The notes: generated by a model from the sequence alone, not told the origin. A DNA stretch of 37,208 nt from Ignisphaera sp. (GCA_028275825.1 JAPWTX010000015.1:1-37208); one strand, 5' to 3'; positions 1-9,065 are shown, counted from the first letter of the stretch. A program made the numbers and translations.

Positions 1-1
1 T

Positions 2-1106
2 TTAGATGATACCCCATCTGAAAAGAGTCTGCATAAAATGTTTTACAACGAGTTGAAGAGGCTTGGTTTTAGGGCTCATCATGTATCTGAAATCTATAAG
101 AGGGCTAGAGAGGTTGTTGAGGGTGCTAAGAGGAATAACGGTTCTAAACCTGTATTGAGAAGGTTAACTGCTAGAATATATCCACTAGACTATAGAGTAG
201 ACTTCAGCTCAAAAACATTGAGAATAGCTGTTTTGAATGATGAGTGGGTTGGGCTGAGGCTCAAGTGGTACAACTACCTCAACAAGTATCTCGACGGCTC
301 TTGGAGACCAGGGGAGATACTTATTAGCTATAGGAATAAAGGGATATTTGTTTATATAACGTTTCACAGAGATGTTAAACCCATAGATTTTAGGGCTGTT
401 ATGGGTGTAGACATAAACTTTAATAATGTGACATACACAGTTCTAGATTTGAATGGTAGCTTGGTCTCAATAGGTGTTATACCTTTTAAAGGTCTTGGAA
501 GAGCTCTTCACCTGAAGAGGCTTTCTGAAGAGCTTCAGAAGAGGTACCCAAATTCTTGGAGGTTCATAAAATGGGTTAGAAGGGTTAGGGGTAGGTGGCT
601 TAATAAGGCTAGAAACATATTGATGGACTCAGCCCACAGAGCATCTAAAAAGCTTGTGTATATAGCCAAAGAGTATAGAGCTCTAATAGTCTTTGAGGAT
701 TTGGATAGGCTTAGAGAGAATAGCAAACATTGTTACAAACTCTCGTGGGAAAAATCCTTGTGGTGCTATAGGAGGGTGCAGATTGTTTGCAGAGTATAAA
801 GCAATGGTCTACGGAATTAAAACAATTTATGTAAACCCATTTAAAACATCCAAGAGGTCTCCAAATGGAGAAAAGCTTAGGTTCATAAACTATAGATATG
901 TTGAGCTTGGAGATGTGGTGACATCTAGAGATGTTGTAGCATCTTGGAACATAGCTTTGAGGGGTTTGAAGAAGTTAAAGCGGATGAGGGGCTCTTGGGT
1001 TTTGTTGAGCCCTGATAGCCCTGCAGATGAGGGTGTGAGAACCCGACCCAATGCAGGGAACCCCGAGGCAAGAAAAATGTATCCACAAATATTTACGGTT
1101 AATTGA
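2..1106 (+). pseudogene. tnpB: IS200/IS605-type TnpB, frameshifted and cut by the window edge
   Basis: RNA-guided nuclease/transposase-associated protein of the TnpB family (ancestor of Cas12), here broken. The first frame is open from base 2, so the N-terminus lies outside the window. It carries the RuvC-I strand (VMGVDINFNN) and the RuvC-II glutamate (ALIVFEDLDRL), then stops at 799. The rest of the protein continues in another frame to 1106, with the RuvC-III aspartate (VVTSRDVVASWNIALRG). The switch is near 781-783: removing a single A there restores RRVQ followed by LFAEYKA. The usual zinc-ribbon CxxC between RuvC-II and III is absent (TSKRSPNGEKLRF), so this is a zinc-less TnpB subtype. 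All three catalytic acids survive, so the frameshift looks recent. No TnpA transposase is visible beside it. Sequencing error is the alternative explanation for the frameshift. Confidence 0.88.
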
Positions 1107-1122
1107 AAATAATTGCCCCGGG

Positions 1123-1152
1123 AAAACCCTTTAGGGTAAAGTGGAGGTCAAA
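1123..1152 (+). repeat. Right-end repeat of the TnpB element
   Basis: CCCTTTAGGG palindrome followed by GTGGAGGTCA, 20-45 bases after the tnpB stop. It matches the other element ends in this window (core GGGTGGGGAGGAGGTCAGA) with some decay, and marks the probable right boundary of the insertion. In the TnpB family this end forms the 3' part of the guide RNA and the flanking bases act as guide; that role is inferred here. Confidence 0.6.
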
Positions 1153-1333
1153 TAAATAAAACTGTGATTGAACATGCAATTTGTTTGACGAGTTTGCCAC
1201 GTTTAGCCCCCCGCTGGCGTAGGCCTGTGTGGGTTCAAAATATTTTCCCATTGTATTAAACAAGGCATAGGATTATTTAGTCCTTTGCAAATATTTGCGA
1301 AATGTTTGGTGCAGTAATTGGGTGAGAAGTATT

Positions 1334-1630
1334 ATGAAAATGTTTAGTAAAGTTAGTAGTACTGCTTATGGGGTCTCTACTAGAATTAGAGATAGAAGTA
1401 AATGTTATCCTAAGATTGTTTATGTAGCCTGCAATAATTGTCTCTCATGCTTTAAGCTCTGTCCCTATAATGCTATATACATTGATATAGATGATTATGT
1501 TAAAATTGATTATAATAAATGCAAACTGTGTTCTGTATGTTCTCTAATATGTCCCTATGGTGCTGTTGATTGTCAGTGGGTGCCGACCTCATCATCTAAT
1601 CAGAGCGGACTAAAACATTCATCACTATGA
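1334..1630 (+). CDS. Small 2[4Fe-4S] ferredoxin
   Basis: Electron carrier of about 98 residues with two classic cluster motifs: CNNCLSCFKLCP in the first half and CKLCSVCSLICP in the second, each supplying three cysteines to one cluster and the fourth to the other. An extra cysteine lies upstream (SKCYPK). I chose the ATG at 1334, preceded by GGTGAGAAG, over an upstream start at 1295 that would add a basic leader unlike ferredoxins. The C-terminal tail after CQWV is low in complexity. It stands alone between the TnpB remnant and the convergent helicase gene, so its redox partner cannot be read from context. Soluble cytoplasmic protein. Confidence 0.85.
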   Translation: MKMFSKVSSTAYGVSTRIRDRSKCYPKIVYVACNNCLSCFKLCPYNAIYIDIDDYVKIDYNKCKLCSVCSLICPYGAVDCQWVPTSSSNQSGLKHSSL

Positions 1631-1718
1631 ACCTATGCAATTCATTTCTCTGTTACTACTAAAGGTGTTGCCACTAAGTTTAAAGTTATTTGATGCTAGT
1701 AATGTATTTCACAGTATA

Positions 1719-4442
1719 TCACGTAGCGTTGCTAGGAAGCAGAATCTCATGACAGCAAGTATTCTCTTCATCAATTCTCCTTTTTTCATCTAGAACCTTT
1801 TTAACCATGTCTTGCAGCTTTGCTATGAGTTTTCTTTTATCTTCCATTAGAACCACATCACTATATCCATAAGCTATTATATTGTGGGCTAATGGGCTTG
1901 GCGCAAAATAGCTTTCAATTACTTCTATTTCTATCTCACCATTCTCCATATTTCTCAGAACCTCTTTAGCATGGGTTAGATCCATGAAATCCTCAAGAAT
2001 CTCTCTATATGTTTCTTCTATTATTGGAAATCTATCATATTTTTCAAGCACTTGTATAACTTTCTCTGCATTTACTTGTCTTCTCGCAATCGATACATCA
2101 ACTCCTTTATAGCGTCGCAATAACATAAATGCTCTCTCAGCACAGTGTCTAAATCTTTTCTTAAACAGTTCTGTAGCTCTTACAGCTTTCCTTACAATAT
2201 TCTCTACATTCATATAAGATACTTCTAATATGAGCTTTTTAACATCTCTAGCTTTTATAGGGCTTGAAAATGTAAGCATAAATCCGTTGTCTGTTACCGT
2301 TATCTTAACACTTTCCCCAAGATGCTTCGCAAAAACATATGCATAAGCTCTGGAAAGCACATCATTTACCCTCCTACCAAACAAGCTATGGAATATTACA
2401 TTTGTAGTTCCTTTCTCATTATCAGGCCATATCTCAACTAGTACAAATTTATCTGATGGAACCTTAGTGTTTGTAAAAGCCATTTGCTGATATATATAAT
2501 CATATATATATTCAGCAGCATGCTTTTCAATATTGTACTCCTTTACAAGCCATGCTATAACATGCTCCTTAGGCATATAGCTAATGAGCTCCGCAACAAC
2601 CCTCCTAAACTTACCAACTTCTAACGCTGAGTCATAGGCTAGTGGAAGCATTTCAGAAAACCATGATGGAACTGTAGGTTTTTCTCCCTCAACAGGTTCA
2701 ACAATGACATGAGTTGGATGTAGAGCTAGAACCCTATAGGATTTACCACCTAATACAAAGATTTCCCCTGGTGCCAATATTTCTGCAAAACCCTCTTCAA
2801 GATCCCCAATATACTGCTTCTTGCCATTAACCATTGCCACAACGACTACCTTTGCCTCATCTGGTATTGCTCCAACATTAAGCTGATATATCATTCTAGC
2901 ACCCCTCTTTTTCCCAATAATTCTTGAGGATTCATCGTAACGTATCTTGGCATAAACATTGTAGTCCTCTAGACCAGGGTATCTACCACTAAGATAATTC
3001 ACTACACTCATTAACTCCTCTTCCGTAATTTCATGATAAGAATAACTCCTCTTAATGATTCTAAGAATTTCATCAAATGTTCTAGGCTTTTCAAGAGACA
3101 TTCCAACTATGTGTTGCGCTAAAATGTCAAGAGGTTTTTTAGGTATTTTTATGCGATCTATCTTTCTCTGAAGAGCTAGTTTTGCTAAGACAGTGCACTC
3201 TACCAAGTCATCTCTATCTACAACTATCATAACACCTTTGCTGACTGCATAGGCATTATGACCTGCTCTACCAACTCTTTGCAAAAGTCTTGTAACACTT
3301 TTTGGGCTGCTTAAAAGTACTACAAGATCTATATACCCTATATCAATGCCTAGCTCTAAGCTTGTTGAAGATACTGCTACACGTAAAAGCCCTTTCTTAA
3401 GCTTATCTTCAACCTCAAGTCTTAAATCTCTACTTAAGCTACTATGATGCGCCTCAATTTCATCAGCATTGAGCACACCATTTAAGCTAAGGCTCTTTTT
3501 AAGCTTGTACACAACCTTTTCTGTAGCACTTCTCGTATTCGTAAAAACTAGCGTTGTTCTATGCTGTAAAATGAGCTTCACCAACTCTTCATATATTGCT
3601 TCGTTAAGTGTAGAAGCAGGTGTATAAACTAGGTCAAAGCGAGGAACAGCAACTCTTATGTCTATGGGTTTCGAGAACCTGGCATCAGCTATGACTATGG
3701 GTCTTGGGGAATTGTTATCATCGTATCCAGCTAAAAACCTTGCGACATCTTCAAGAGGAGCTATTGTTGCACTCAAACCTATTCTCTGATAATCTCTACC
3801 AGCGAGGTCGACAAGCCTTTCAAGAGACAAAGATAAATGCGCTCCTCTTTTACTTGATGCAAGTTCGTGAACCTCATCTACAACAACCCACTTAACTGTA
3901 GCAAGCTTCTCTCTAAATTTAGGCGCATTTAATGCTAGTGCAAAGCTTTCTGGAGTTGTAATAAGGATGTGGGGAGGCATTCTAACCATTTTAGATTTTT
4001 CATGGGGTAAGGTATCGCTAGTTCTCACACCAATCCTAATATCTATATCAACTCCTAGCTCCTTTCTTATATGTTCCCCAATATCAGAAAGTGGTTGTAC
4101 AAGGTTTTTCTGCATGTCATTATTCAAAGCCCTTAAGGGTGAGATATATATCACATATACCTGATCTCTTAGCTCATTATTTAATGCATATCGATAAAGC
4201 TCATCTATTATGGGTAGAAAAACTGCCAAGGTTTTTCCAGTACCTGTAGGGCTCGATATTAGAACATTGTAATGAGATTTTATATAGGGTATGGCCATTT
4301 TCTGTGGAGGAGTTAGAGAACCATACCTGTTTTTAAACCATTGGGCAATTTGGGGAAGAAGAAACTTTAGAACCTCGTCATCCTCAAACTCATGTGCATA
4401 TGCAAAGCCATTTAGAAAATCAAGCTCCAATATTAACACCAA
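1719..4442 (-). CDS. lhr: Lhr-type superfamily 2 DNA/RNA helicase
   Basis: ATP-dependent 3'-5' helicase of the archaeal Lhr (large helicase-related) family, linked to DNA repair and transcription-associated functions. It has 907 residues, the usual size of archaeal Lhr. Visible motifs in order: Q-motif region (SLTPPQKMAI, about 42-51), Walker A SPTGTGKT (64-71), DEVH box (189-192), motif III SAT (224-226), motif V region SLELGIDIG (361-369) and motif VI QRVGRAGH (388-395). The remainder holds the winged-helix and Lhr-specific C-terminal core. It is the last gene of a minus-strand set with the two small genes at 4525-5500, with a gap of 82 bases. I cannot separate aLhr1 from aLhr2 by eye. Confidence 0.93.
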   Translation of the reverse strand: MVLILELDFLNGFAYAHEFEDDEVLKFLLPQIAQWFKNRYGSLTPPQKMAIPYIKSHYNVLISSPTGTGKTLAVFLPIIDELYRYALNNELRDQVYVIYISPLRALNNDMQKNLVQPLSDIGEHIRKELGVDIDIRIGVRTSDTLPHEKSKMVRMPPHILITTPESFALALNAPKFREKLATVKWVVVDEVHELASSKRGAHLSLSLERLVDLAGRDYQRIGLSATIAPLEDVARFLAGYDDNNSPRPIVIADARFSKPIDIRVAVPRFDLVYTPASTLNEAIYEELVKLILQHRTTLVFTNTRSATEKVVYKLKKSLSLNGVLNADEIEAHHSSLSRDLRLEVEDKLKKGLLRVAVSSTSLELGIDIGYIDLVVLLSSPKSVTRLLQRVGRAGHNAYAVSKGVMIVVDRDDLVECTVLAKLALQRKIDRIKIPKKPLDILAQHIVGMSLEKPRTFDEILRIIKRSYSYHEITEEELMSVVNYLSGRYPGLEDYNVYAKIRYDESSRIIGKKRGARMIYQLNVGAIPDEAKVVVVAMVNGKKQYIGDLEEGFAEILAPGEIFVLGGKSYRVLALHPTHVIVEPVEGEKPTVPSWFSEMLPLAYDSALEVGKFRRVVAELISYMPKEHVIAWLVKEYNIEKHAAEYIYDYIYQQMAFTNTKVPSDKFVLVEIWPDNEKGTTNVIFHSLFGRRVNDVLSRAYAYVFAKHLGESVKITVTDNGFMLTFSSPIKARDVKKLILEVSYMNVENIVRKAVRATELFKKRFRHCAERAFMLLRRYKGVDVSIARRQVNAEKVIQVLEKYDRFPIIEETYREILEDFMDLTHAKEVLRNMENGEIEIEVIESYFAPSPLAHNIIAYGYSDVVLMEDKRKLIAKLQDMVKKVLDEKRRIDEENTCCHEILLPSNAT

Positions 4443-4524
4443 AAGCTGAGCCGAAGCATCTTTCCTATAGTCTTTTTAGATTTAGTTAGAACCTTTATTA
4501 AATGTCAGATTCGTGACACTACAT

Positions 4525-4770
4525 TCAAATACCTGCCTTAGATAGTGCTTCTCTTACGTTCTGCGGCAGCGCCATATAATCAATTTCTTCTGCATCTTTT
4601 GCATCATACTCCCATTCTTTTTCAGAACCATCTGATGCAACATATACGTGTTTAGTAATGTACATAGGAACTACAAACAGTTTGCCATCTTGGGATCTGC
4701 ACAACTCTATGACAACTCTTTTATCACCCTTCTTAACAATGTACTTTTTCTCAATAGATATTCTATACAT
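4525..4770 (-). CDS. Unrecognised small conserved-looking protein
   Basis: About 81 residues, soluble, charged, beginning MYRISIEKKYIVKKGDKR and rich in beta-strand-like alternation (RVVIELC, LFVVPMYI). It could belong to one of the small crenarchaeal DUF families (DUF5622 came to mind), but I cannot confirm that. The ATG at 4770 is preferred over the GTG at 4779 because GGGTGA sits 6-7 bases before it. It overlaps the end of the upstream gene by 8 bases, which indicates translational coupling. Its place between that gene and lhr suggests co-transcription with the helicase. Function unknown. Confidence 0.65.
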   Translation of the reverse strand: MYRISIEKKYIVKKGDKRVVIELCRSQDGKLFVVPMYITKHVYVASDGSEKEWEYDAKDAEEIDYMALPQNVREALSKAGI

Positions 4771-5500
4771 CAAATTCACCCTTTCCCTCTTTTTTATCCT
4801 CTGTTTTCAGCAAGTTCTTGACTATACTATTTGGCAGAGTAAAAAAGTGTTTGCTAACTTCAACTATGTAACTTGTAGACGGAACCGCCTTTGGTATACC
4901 TATGTTGAGTGCCAGCAAATTTTTCTCCATGTTCAGCTCTAAAGCTGTCTTGAGTTTGCCTGAGTCAATTCTAACCCCTATTTCATAAGCTATGACAAAT
5001 TTTGTGAATCTTCTTACAGTGTCTTGCAGATTTTCAAAAAAGCTGTATAGCTTCTTCAGTAGGGAGACGAGTTCTTCAAACTTTATGAATCCGAAATAAT
5101 ATAGCGTGAAGATGAACCTAAGAAATCTTGCGGCTAAGCCCTCATCTAGTCTATTACATAAATCTCCCAGTTCTTTGCAAAACCCCTCTTTTGAAGTAGC
5201 TTCTCTAAGTGCATTCCACATTAATTCAAATTGTATTTCCAATGAGAATACCTTTCTAAGTACATCTTCCTGAAGGTCTTTGTCTATTCCAAGCCCCCAC
5301 TTGCCAATAACATATAGTGAGGAAAGTTCTTTGTCGTACAGATCTGGAGGATTGCCTACTCCTCTAATCGGCTCTATACTCTTGGATTCGTAAACACTTC
5401 TCAAGATCTCTACCACCTCCTCTCTTTTCAGATCAGGCTTTGAGATCACTATGCTCCAAACAGTTGTTAGTGCTTCTATTCTCTTTCTCCTCAAATTCAT
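4763..5500 (-). CDS. Unrecognised 245-residue helical protein
   Basis: A soluble, mostly helical protein without obvious catalytic motifs, membrane segments or signal peptide. It starts with a basic stretch (MNLRRKRIEAL) and ends in a charged tail (TEDKKEGKGEFDV). The composition resembles an archaeal conserved hypothetical; DUF2192 is a possible family, offered as a low-confidence memory rather than a match. It is the first gene of the minus-strand set leading into the 81-residue protein and the Lhr helicase. It is divergent from the radical SAM gene at 5622, with 121 bases between the two starts for both promoters. Confidence 0.7.
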   Translation of the reverse strand: MNLRRKRIEALTTVWSIVISKPDLKREEVVEILRSVYESKSIEPIRGVGNPPDLYDKELSSLYVIGKWGLGIDKDLQEDVLRKVFSLEIQFELMWNALREATSKEGFCKELGDLCNRLDEGLAARFLRFIFTLYYFGFIKFEELVSLLKKLYSFFENLQDTVRRFTKFVIAYEIGVRIDSGKLKTALELNMEKNLLALNIGIPKAVPSTSYIVEVSKHFFTLPNSIVKNLLKTEDKKEGKGEFDV

Positions 5501-5564
5501 TCAATAGCACCTTAAAGCCCATATTGTGTATCAAATACTGCTTTACTATTTCTTATGGTGACTA

Positions 5565-5575
5565 GATATATATAC
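5565..5575 (+). promoter_or_regulatory. TATA-like box for the radical SAM gene
   Basis: GATATATATAC about 50 bases before the ATG at 5622, in the divergent intergenic region. Position and composition fit an archaeal TATA box with a short leader. Being near-palindromic, it could serve either direction. Confidence 0.45.
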
Positions 5576-5621
5576 CCTTGATATTTTACCTCAATTTAGA
5601 TGTGGAAATAGGTTCAGCACT

Positions 5622-7163
5622 ATGAAAAGCCTGAATGTAGATATAGCTATAACAACGGATAGAAGTATGATGACAAATCACCACAGAAGGGAGTTCTTAG
5701 GGTTCTTGGCAACAGGGCCCGCAATGTATGTTCCTGAAGAGGTATGGATGTATTTATGCTGTCCAAAGCCTGAGATAGATGAATTTGGGAGGCCTGTAGA
5801 AGCTCCATATGGCTTGAGAAAAATTGAGGCAGCACTACAAGATGCTGGTTTTGAAGCACATATAATAGATCCTGACTACCTAGGCAAGTATGTTGATAAG
5901 GTAAAGATTCTCATGATAGGTCACCACGACTTTTTTGCTTTTGGGCCTCCAAGTTCTGAATGGTGGCTCATTACAGGAAAAGAGCCTGTAAATAGAAAGA
6001 GCTTCTTTAAGTTAATGGAGAGTGAGAGTATAAAGAAAATGAGGCAACGTGGTGTGAAGGTAGTTGTTGGAGGTCCAGCGGCATGGCAATGGCTTTGGGA
6101 GCCTGAACTTGTAGAGAAATGGGGTATTGATGTCATAGTTGAGGGTGAAGCTGATGAAGTCATAATTGATGTTGCTAGAAAAATTTTAAATGGTGAAGAA
6201 GTGCCTAGGTACATATCTGTAGGAGCCTATGAATCTCCGCCAATAGATAGAATACCTTTAATAAAGGGTGCTAGTGTTAATGGACTTGTTGAAATTATGA
6301 GAGGGTGTCCAAGGGGCTGCAAATTCTGTAGTGTTACGTTAAGACCCTTAAGACATATTCCGATAGACAGGATTTTAAAGGAAATTGAAGTAAATAAAGG
6401 TTTTGGCATAAATGGTGCTATTTTGCATAGTGAGGACATTTTGCTATATGGTGCAAGGGGTATAGAAGTAAATGAGGAGGCTTTGATCAGACTTCATGAC
6501 GCTGTAACGAAAAGTGTAAAGAGTGTGGCATGGGCTCACGCATCTTTAGCTGCTATAGTCTACTCCCAGAGAAAATACAAGTTGATAACAAAGATAACTG
6601 ATATGATTTATTCGCGTTTAGATCAAAACTACTTAGGTGTTGAAGTAGGTATTGAGACGGGGTCACCAAGATTAGCAAAAATAATAATGCCTGCCAAATC
6701 AGCACCGTTTAAAGCTGAGGAATGGCCAGATATTGTTGAAGAGGCTTTTGCTATAATGCATGACCATAGAATAATACCTGCAGCAACCTTTATCTTGGGG
6801 TTTCCAGGCGAGGAGCCTGATGATGTTATTAAGACTATAGAGCTATTGGATCGCTTGAAGAACTACAGAAGCCTTATAGTTCCAATGCTATTCGTGCCTA
6901 TGGGTATTTTAAAGAGCGAAGAAGGTGGTGTTGTAGGTATGAAGATTATGCAAGAACATGCAGAGGCTATGAGAAAAGCTTTTTGGCATACAGTTACATG
7001 GGCTGAAGACATAGTGTACAACTTCTATATGAAGGGGCTGAGGTATGAACCTCTAAAGTTTATAATAAAGATCTTTCTGTGGTATGCTAAAAAGAAAATG
7101 AGTGAATTAGAGAAAAAATTATTGCCAAAGTTTAGCGGCAAAGAACTATCGCTAAAGGTTTAA
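5622..7163 (+). CDS. B12-binding-domain radical SAM protein
   Basis: Radical S-adenosylmethionine enzyme with an N-terminal cobalamin-binding-like region (about 60-200, containing VVVGGPAAW and VIVEGEADE, the typical surroundings of the B12 fold) and the [4Fe-4S] motif RGCPRGCKFC (C229, C233, C236). The later GVEIGTETGS-like segment (EVGIETGSPRL) and FILGFPGE are normal for this class. It has 513 residues. Substrate unknown; relatives act in lipid, cofactor and methylthiolation chemistry. The usual DxHxxG cobalamin-ligand motif is not obvious, so the N-terminal domain may bind B12 base-off or not at all. It is a single gene, followed by a 490-base non-coding stretch. Confidence 0.88.
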   Translation: MKSLNVDIAITTDRSMMTNHHRREFLGFLATGPAMYVPEEVWMYLCCPKPEIDEFGRPVEAPYGLRKIEAALQDAGFEAHIIDPDYLGKYVDKVKILMIGHHDFFAFGPPSSEWWLITGKEPVNRKSFFKLMESESIKKMRQRGVKVVVGGPAAWQWLWEPELVEKWGIDVIVEGEADEVIIDVARKILNGEEVPRYISVGAYESPPIDRIPLIKGASVNGLVEIMRGCPRGCKFCSVTLRPLRHIPIDRILKEIEVNKGFGINGAILHSEDILLYGARGIEVNEEALIRLHDAVTKSVKSVAWAHASLAAIVYSQRKYKLITKITDMIYSRLDQNYLGVEVGIETGSPRLAKIIMPAKSAPFKAEEWPDIVEEAFAIMHDHRIIPAATFILGFPGEEPDDVIKTIELLDRLKNYRSLIVPMLFVPMGILKSEEGGVVGMKIMQEHAEAMRKAFWHTVTWAEDIVYNFYMKGLRYEPLKFIIKIFLWYAKKKMSELEKKLLPKFSGKELSLKV

Positions 7164-7650
7164 ACTAAATGTGTTTTCACTTCCTCGAGAATAGTTGTTT
7201 ATGGTGTTTCAGAGTTGTTTATGACCATCCCTGTTCCTTACTATTTACTTATGAGCTGTGGTTCAAGGCATTTTATAGTTGTTTAACACCATCTTCATAT
7301 TCATCGCGGCTCTTCTAATTCTCCTTACCACTATTCTTAAGCTGTTCTCGGGGGATCTAAAGTTGTTAGCAAGTCTATGGGTTGCAATGGCATGTAATTC
7401 TTCTCATAGTGCTGAAAAACTCAACTCAAATATATGTGAGGAACCTGTGAAAATCCTAATAGGAATACTTATCTCCTAGGGGTGGGGAGGAAGTCAGATA
7501 TGACTAGTAAGACATCTTTATCGAGATTAGTTTTGTTGAATAGTGTTTCCAAGCTTTTCATCCCTATTCTTGGAGAATGAGCTTAGTTTGAGATATAAAC
7601 CTATTGTTGCACATCTTTAATACTCTTGAAAACAGATTTTAGATATTGGA
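7164..7650 (+). other. Non-coding gap with mobile-element remnant
   Basis: About 490 bases without a credible gene. The only open frame (66 codons at 7279) has low-complexity content and no family resemblance. The recognisable part is a decayed element end at 7471-7499. The rest is AT-rich sequence that may be an eroded insertion; nothing else is identifiable. Confidence 0.5.
7471..7499 (+). repeat. IS200/IS605-like end, solo copy
   Basis: ATCTCCTAGGGGTGGGGAGG followed by AAGTCAGAT, matching the end found at 34105-34132 and 9283-9312 apart from the left stem arm. No transposase gene is attached, so it is a remnant or a non-autonomous copy. Confidence 0.6.
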
Positions 7651-7656
7651 GTGCAT

Positions 7657-8133
7657 ATGTACACAAAGTCAAAGCTAATGTTAAGTCTCGCACTTTTAAA
7701 AGATTTGCATAACAAGATAGAGTATTATAAAACTATGGTTAATAACAATATTAGAAGGCTAGAGCTTCTCACACATAGTGATATAAGGGGTAGAAAAATT
7801 GATGTGAGTAGGGAATTGCGAAACTTAATGGAGCTAAAAAAAGGGATTGAGGGAATCGACGTTTTTCTGGAAAATATCATCATGAGATTAGAGACCTTGT
7901 TAATATCTGAACAAGTAATTTTATCAGCAATGCTTATTAAGGAGCTTTCAAAAGAGTTGAAGCATACTATTGGCAACACCATCCCGGTTATAGATGTCTA
8001 TATTGATAAGCTTAATATCATTGCAAATGATGTTGTAAATCAATTGCGAATGCAGGAAAGCAAAGGAGAAATTATTACAGCATCTGAAGAAGCCAAAAAA
8101 ATTATTAGAGAAGCAAAGCAATTCTTTACTTAA
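7657..8133 (+). CDS. Short ESCRT-III/CdvB-like protein
   Basis: A 158-residue all-helical protein resembling archaeal CdvB (ESCRT-III, Snf7 superfamily), which polymerises on membranes during cell division and vesicle release. The diagnostic stretch is the MRLETLLISEQVILSAMLIK segment followed by PVIDVYIDKLNIIANDV, which matches the helix 2-4 region of CdvB proteins (RLETI..., P-x-V...). It has no winged-helix or clear MIM2 tail, so it would be a short paralog like CdvB1-B3 rather than full CdvB. The ATG at 7657 is preferred; a GTG at 7651 is in frame, and GGAGTG just before is a weak ribosome site. CdvA and CdvC are not nearby. The family call comes from pattern recognition only. Confidence 0.65.
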   Translation: MYTKSKLMLSLALLKDLHNKIEYYKTMVNNNIRRLELLTHSDIRGRKIDVSRELRNLMELKKGIEGIDVFLENIIMRLETLLISEQVILSAMLIKELSKELKHTIGNTIPVIDVYIDKLNIIANDVVNQLRMQESKGEIITASEEAKKIIREAKQFFT

Positions 8134-8153
8134 AGCTAATTAAGAGTTGTGTT

Positions 8154-8205
8154 CCCCGCTAACGGTACTCGATGTTATCTGTGAATTGTGATCCCGTTAG
8201 TGGGG
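8154..8205 (+). repeat. 12-bp stem-loop of the TTCCCCGCTAACGG family
   Basis: CCCCGCTAACGG (8154-8165) pairs with CCGTTAGTGGGG (8194-8205) over 12 base pairs with one G-U, around a 28-base loop containing TATCTGTGAAT. It starts 20 bases after the stop of the CdvB-like gene. Related copies lie at 30081-30136 and 37171-37208. Confidence 0.6.
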
Positions 8206-8206
8206 T

Positions 8207-8292
8207 TGCACCTCTGTGGGGGTTCATTTGCTTTGCCTGTACTTCATGAATGCCTGTAGAGCCAAACGCCACGAGGCCCCCACTTGAGGTCT
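8207..8292 (+). other. GC-rich long hairpin between convergent genes
   Basis: ACCTC plus GTGGGGG (8210-8222) pair with CCCCCAC plus GAGGT (8277-8290), 12 pairs with a 1x2 internal loop, enclosing about 54 bases. It follows directly on the preceding stem-loop in the 3' region shared by the CdvB-like gene and the convergent methyltransferase gene. In an AT-rich hyperthermophile such a GC-rich fold is either a structured RNA or a mobile-element end. The two cannot be told apart from the sequence alone. Confidence 0.45.
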
Positions 8293-8368
8293 CTATATGT
8301 CACCGCAGTGCGGATCATCCGAGAAACTATAAAGTATAGAGTTATTTAAACATTATTCTATAGAGCCA

Positions 8369-8399
8369 GGTATTTACAGCTATTCACAGATATTTAAAC
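8369..8399 (-). repeat. Loop part of the stem-loop repeat, reverse orientation
   Basis: GGTATTTACAGCTATTCACA followed by GATATTTAAAC; the reverse complement is the same AATATCTGTGAATAGCTGTAAATACC motif as at 37183-37208. It is an isolated copy without the GC arms, downstream of the methyltransferase gene. Confidence 0.4.
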
Positions 8400-8422
8400 C
8401 TACAGTCAACTCTGTAACAGCC

Positions 8423-8956
8423 TTACTTATCACTAACACCTTTGATGTATAGAAACAGCCTTGCTGTTCTCATGGGTAAAGCTATCTCAATGATTTGAAC
8501 AGGCTTCCATCCAGGTATTTCAAAGTCTAGCGTTACTATTCTTGTGCCATCCTTTAATTCGCTCTCAAGCTTGGGTCTCAAAGCTCTATTAACAGATGTG
8601 AGGAGGTACATATATATTACTGTAGCATTAGATAGATTAACCTTAAAGAAGTCCTCGTTTATGAACTCTATTCTATCCAGTGCATTCTCTACCTTAGCAC
8701 TTTCCCTTGCCCTTTCTATTAACGTAGGATTTATTTCTACACATATAGCTTTCTTAACACCCTCTTTTGCCGCCTTTAAAGCTACACGCCCATCCCCACA
8801 ACCAAGATCATAAAATATATCTGTAGGTTTTACACTAGCTAACTTCATAATAGTATCAAGCAACTCCTCTCTTGTAGGAACCCAAGGTACTCGAGCACCT
8901 TCATAATAAGCTGATACCAAGCCCAGCACCTCTTCAGAGTTCCACAAATCACTCAT
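8423..8956 (-). CDS. aKMT-like protein lysine methyltransferase
   Basis: SAM-dependent class I methyltransferase closely resembling crenarchaeal aKMT (Dot1-like fold), which methylates lysines on many proteins, including chromatin proteins and replication factors. The family signature VPWVPTREELL precedes motif I FYDLGCGDGRV, the acidic motif II end CVEIN, the segment NEDFFKVNLSNATVIYMYLL, and the LDFEIPGW motif. Length is about 177 residues against about 160 for aKMT; the extra 20 residues are N-terminal. The ATG at 8956 is preferred over the GTG at 8965, though a start further downstream is possible. It is convergent with the CdvB-like gene and transcribed alone. Confidence 0.82.
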   Translation of the reverse strand: MSDLWNSEEVLGLVSAYYEGARVPWVPTREELLDTIMKLASVKPTDIFYDLGCGDGRVALKAAKEGVKKAICVEINPTLIERARESAKVENALDRIEFINEDFFKVNLSNATVIYMYLLTSVNRALRPKLESELKDGTRIVTLDFEIPGWKPVQIIEIALPMRTARLFLYIKGVSDK

Positions 8957-9065
8957 CTTAAGCACTCGCTTATAAATCTTTACAACTTGAAAGTCTATGA
9001 AAGGTTTTAAATAATAATGTTGAAGGTTTTCTGACTATAAATAATAGCTAGAGCATTTAATTTAT

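Noticed and set aside
1196-1250. tRNA-like GGTTCAAA near 1230
   Set aside because: No acceptor or anticodon stems could be built around it.
7279-7479. 66-codon frame as a membrane protein
   Set aside because: Hydrophobic start only, then low-complexity sequence; no ribosome site, and overlaps a decayed repeat end.
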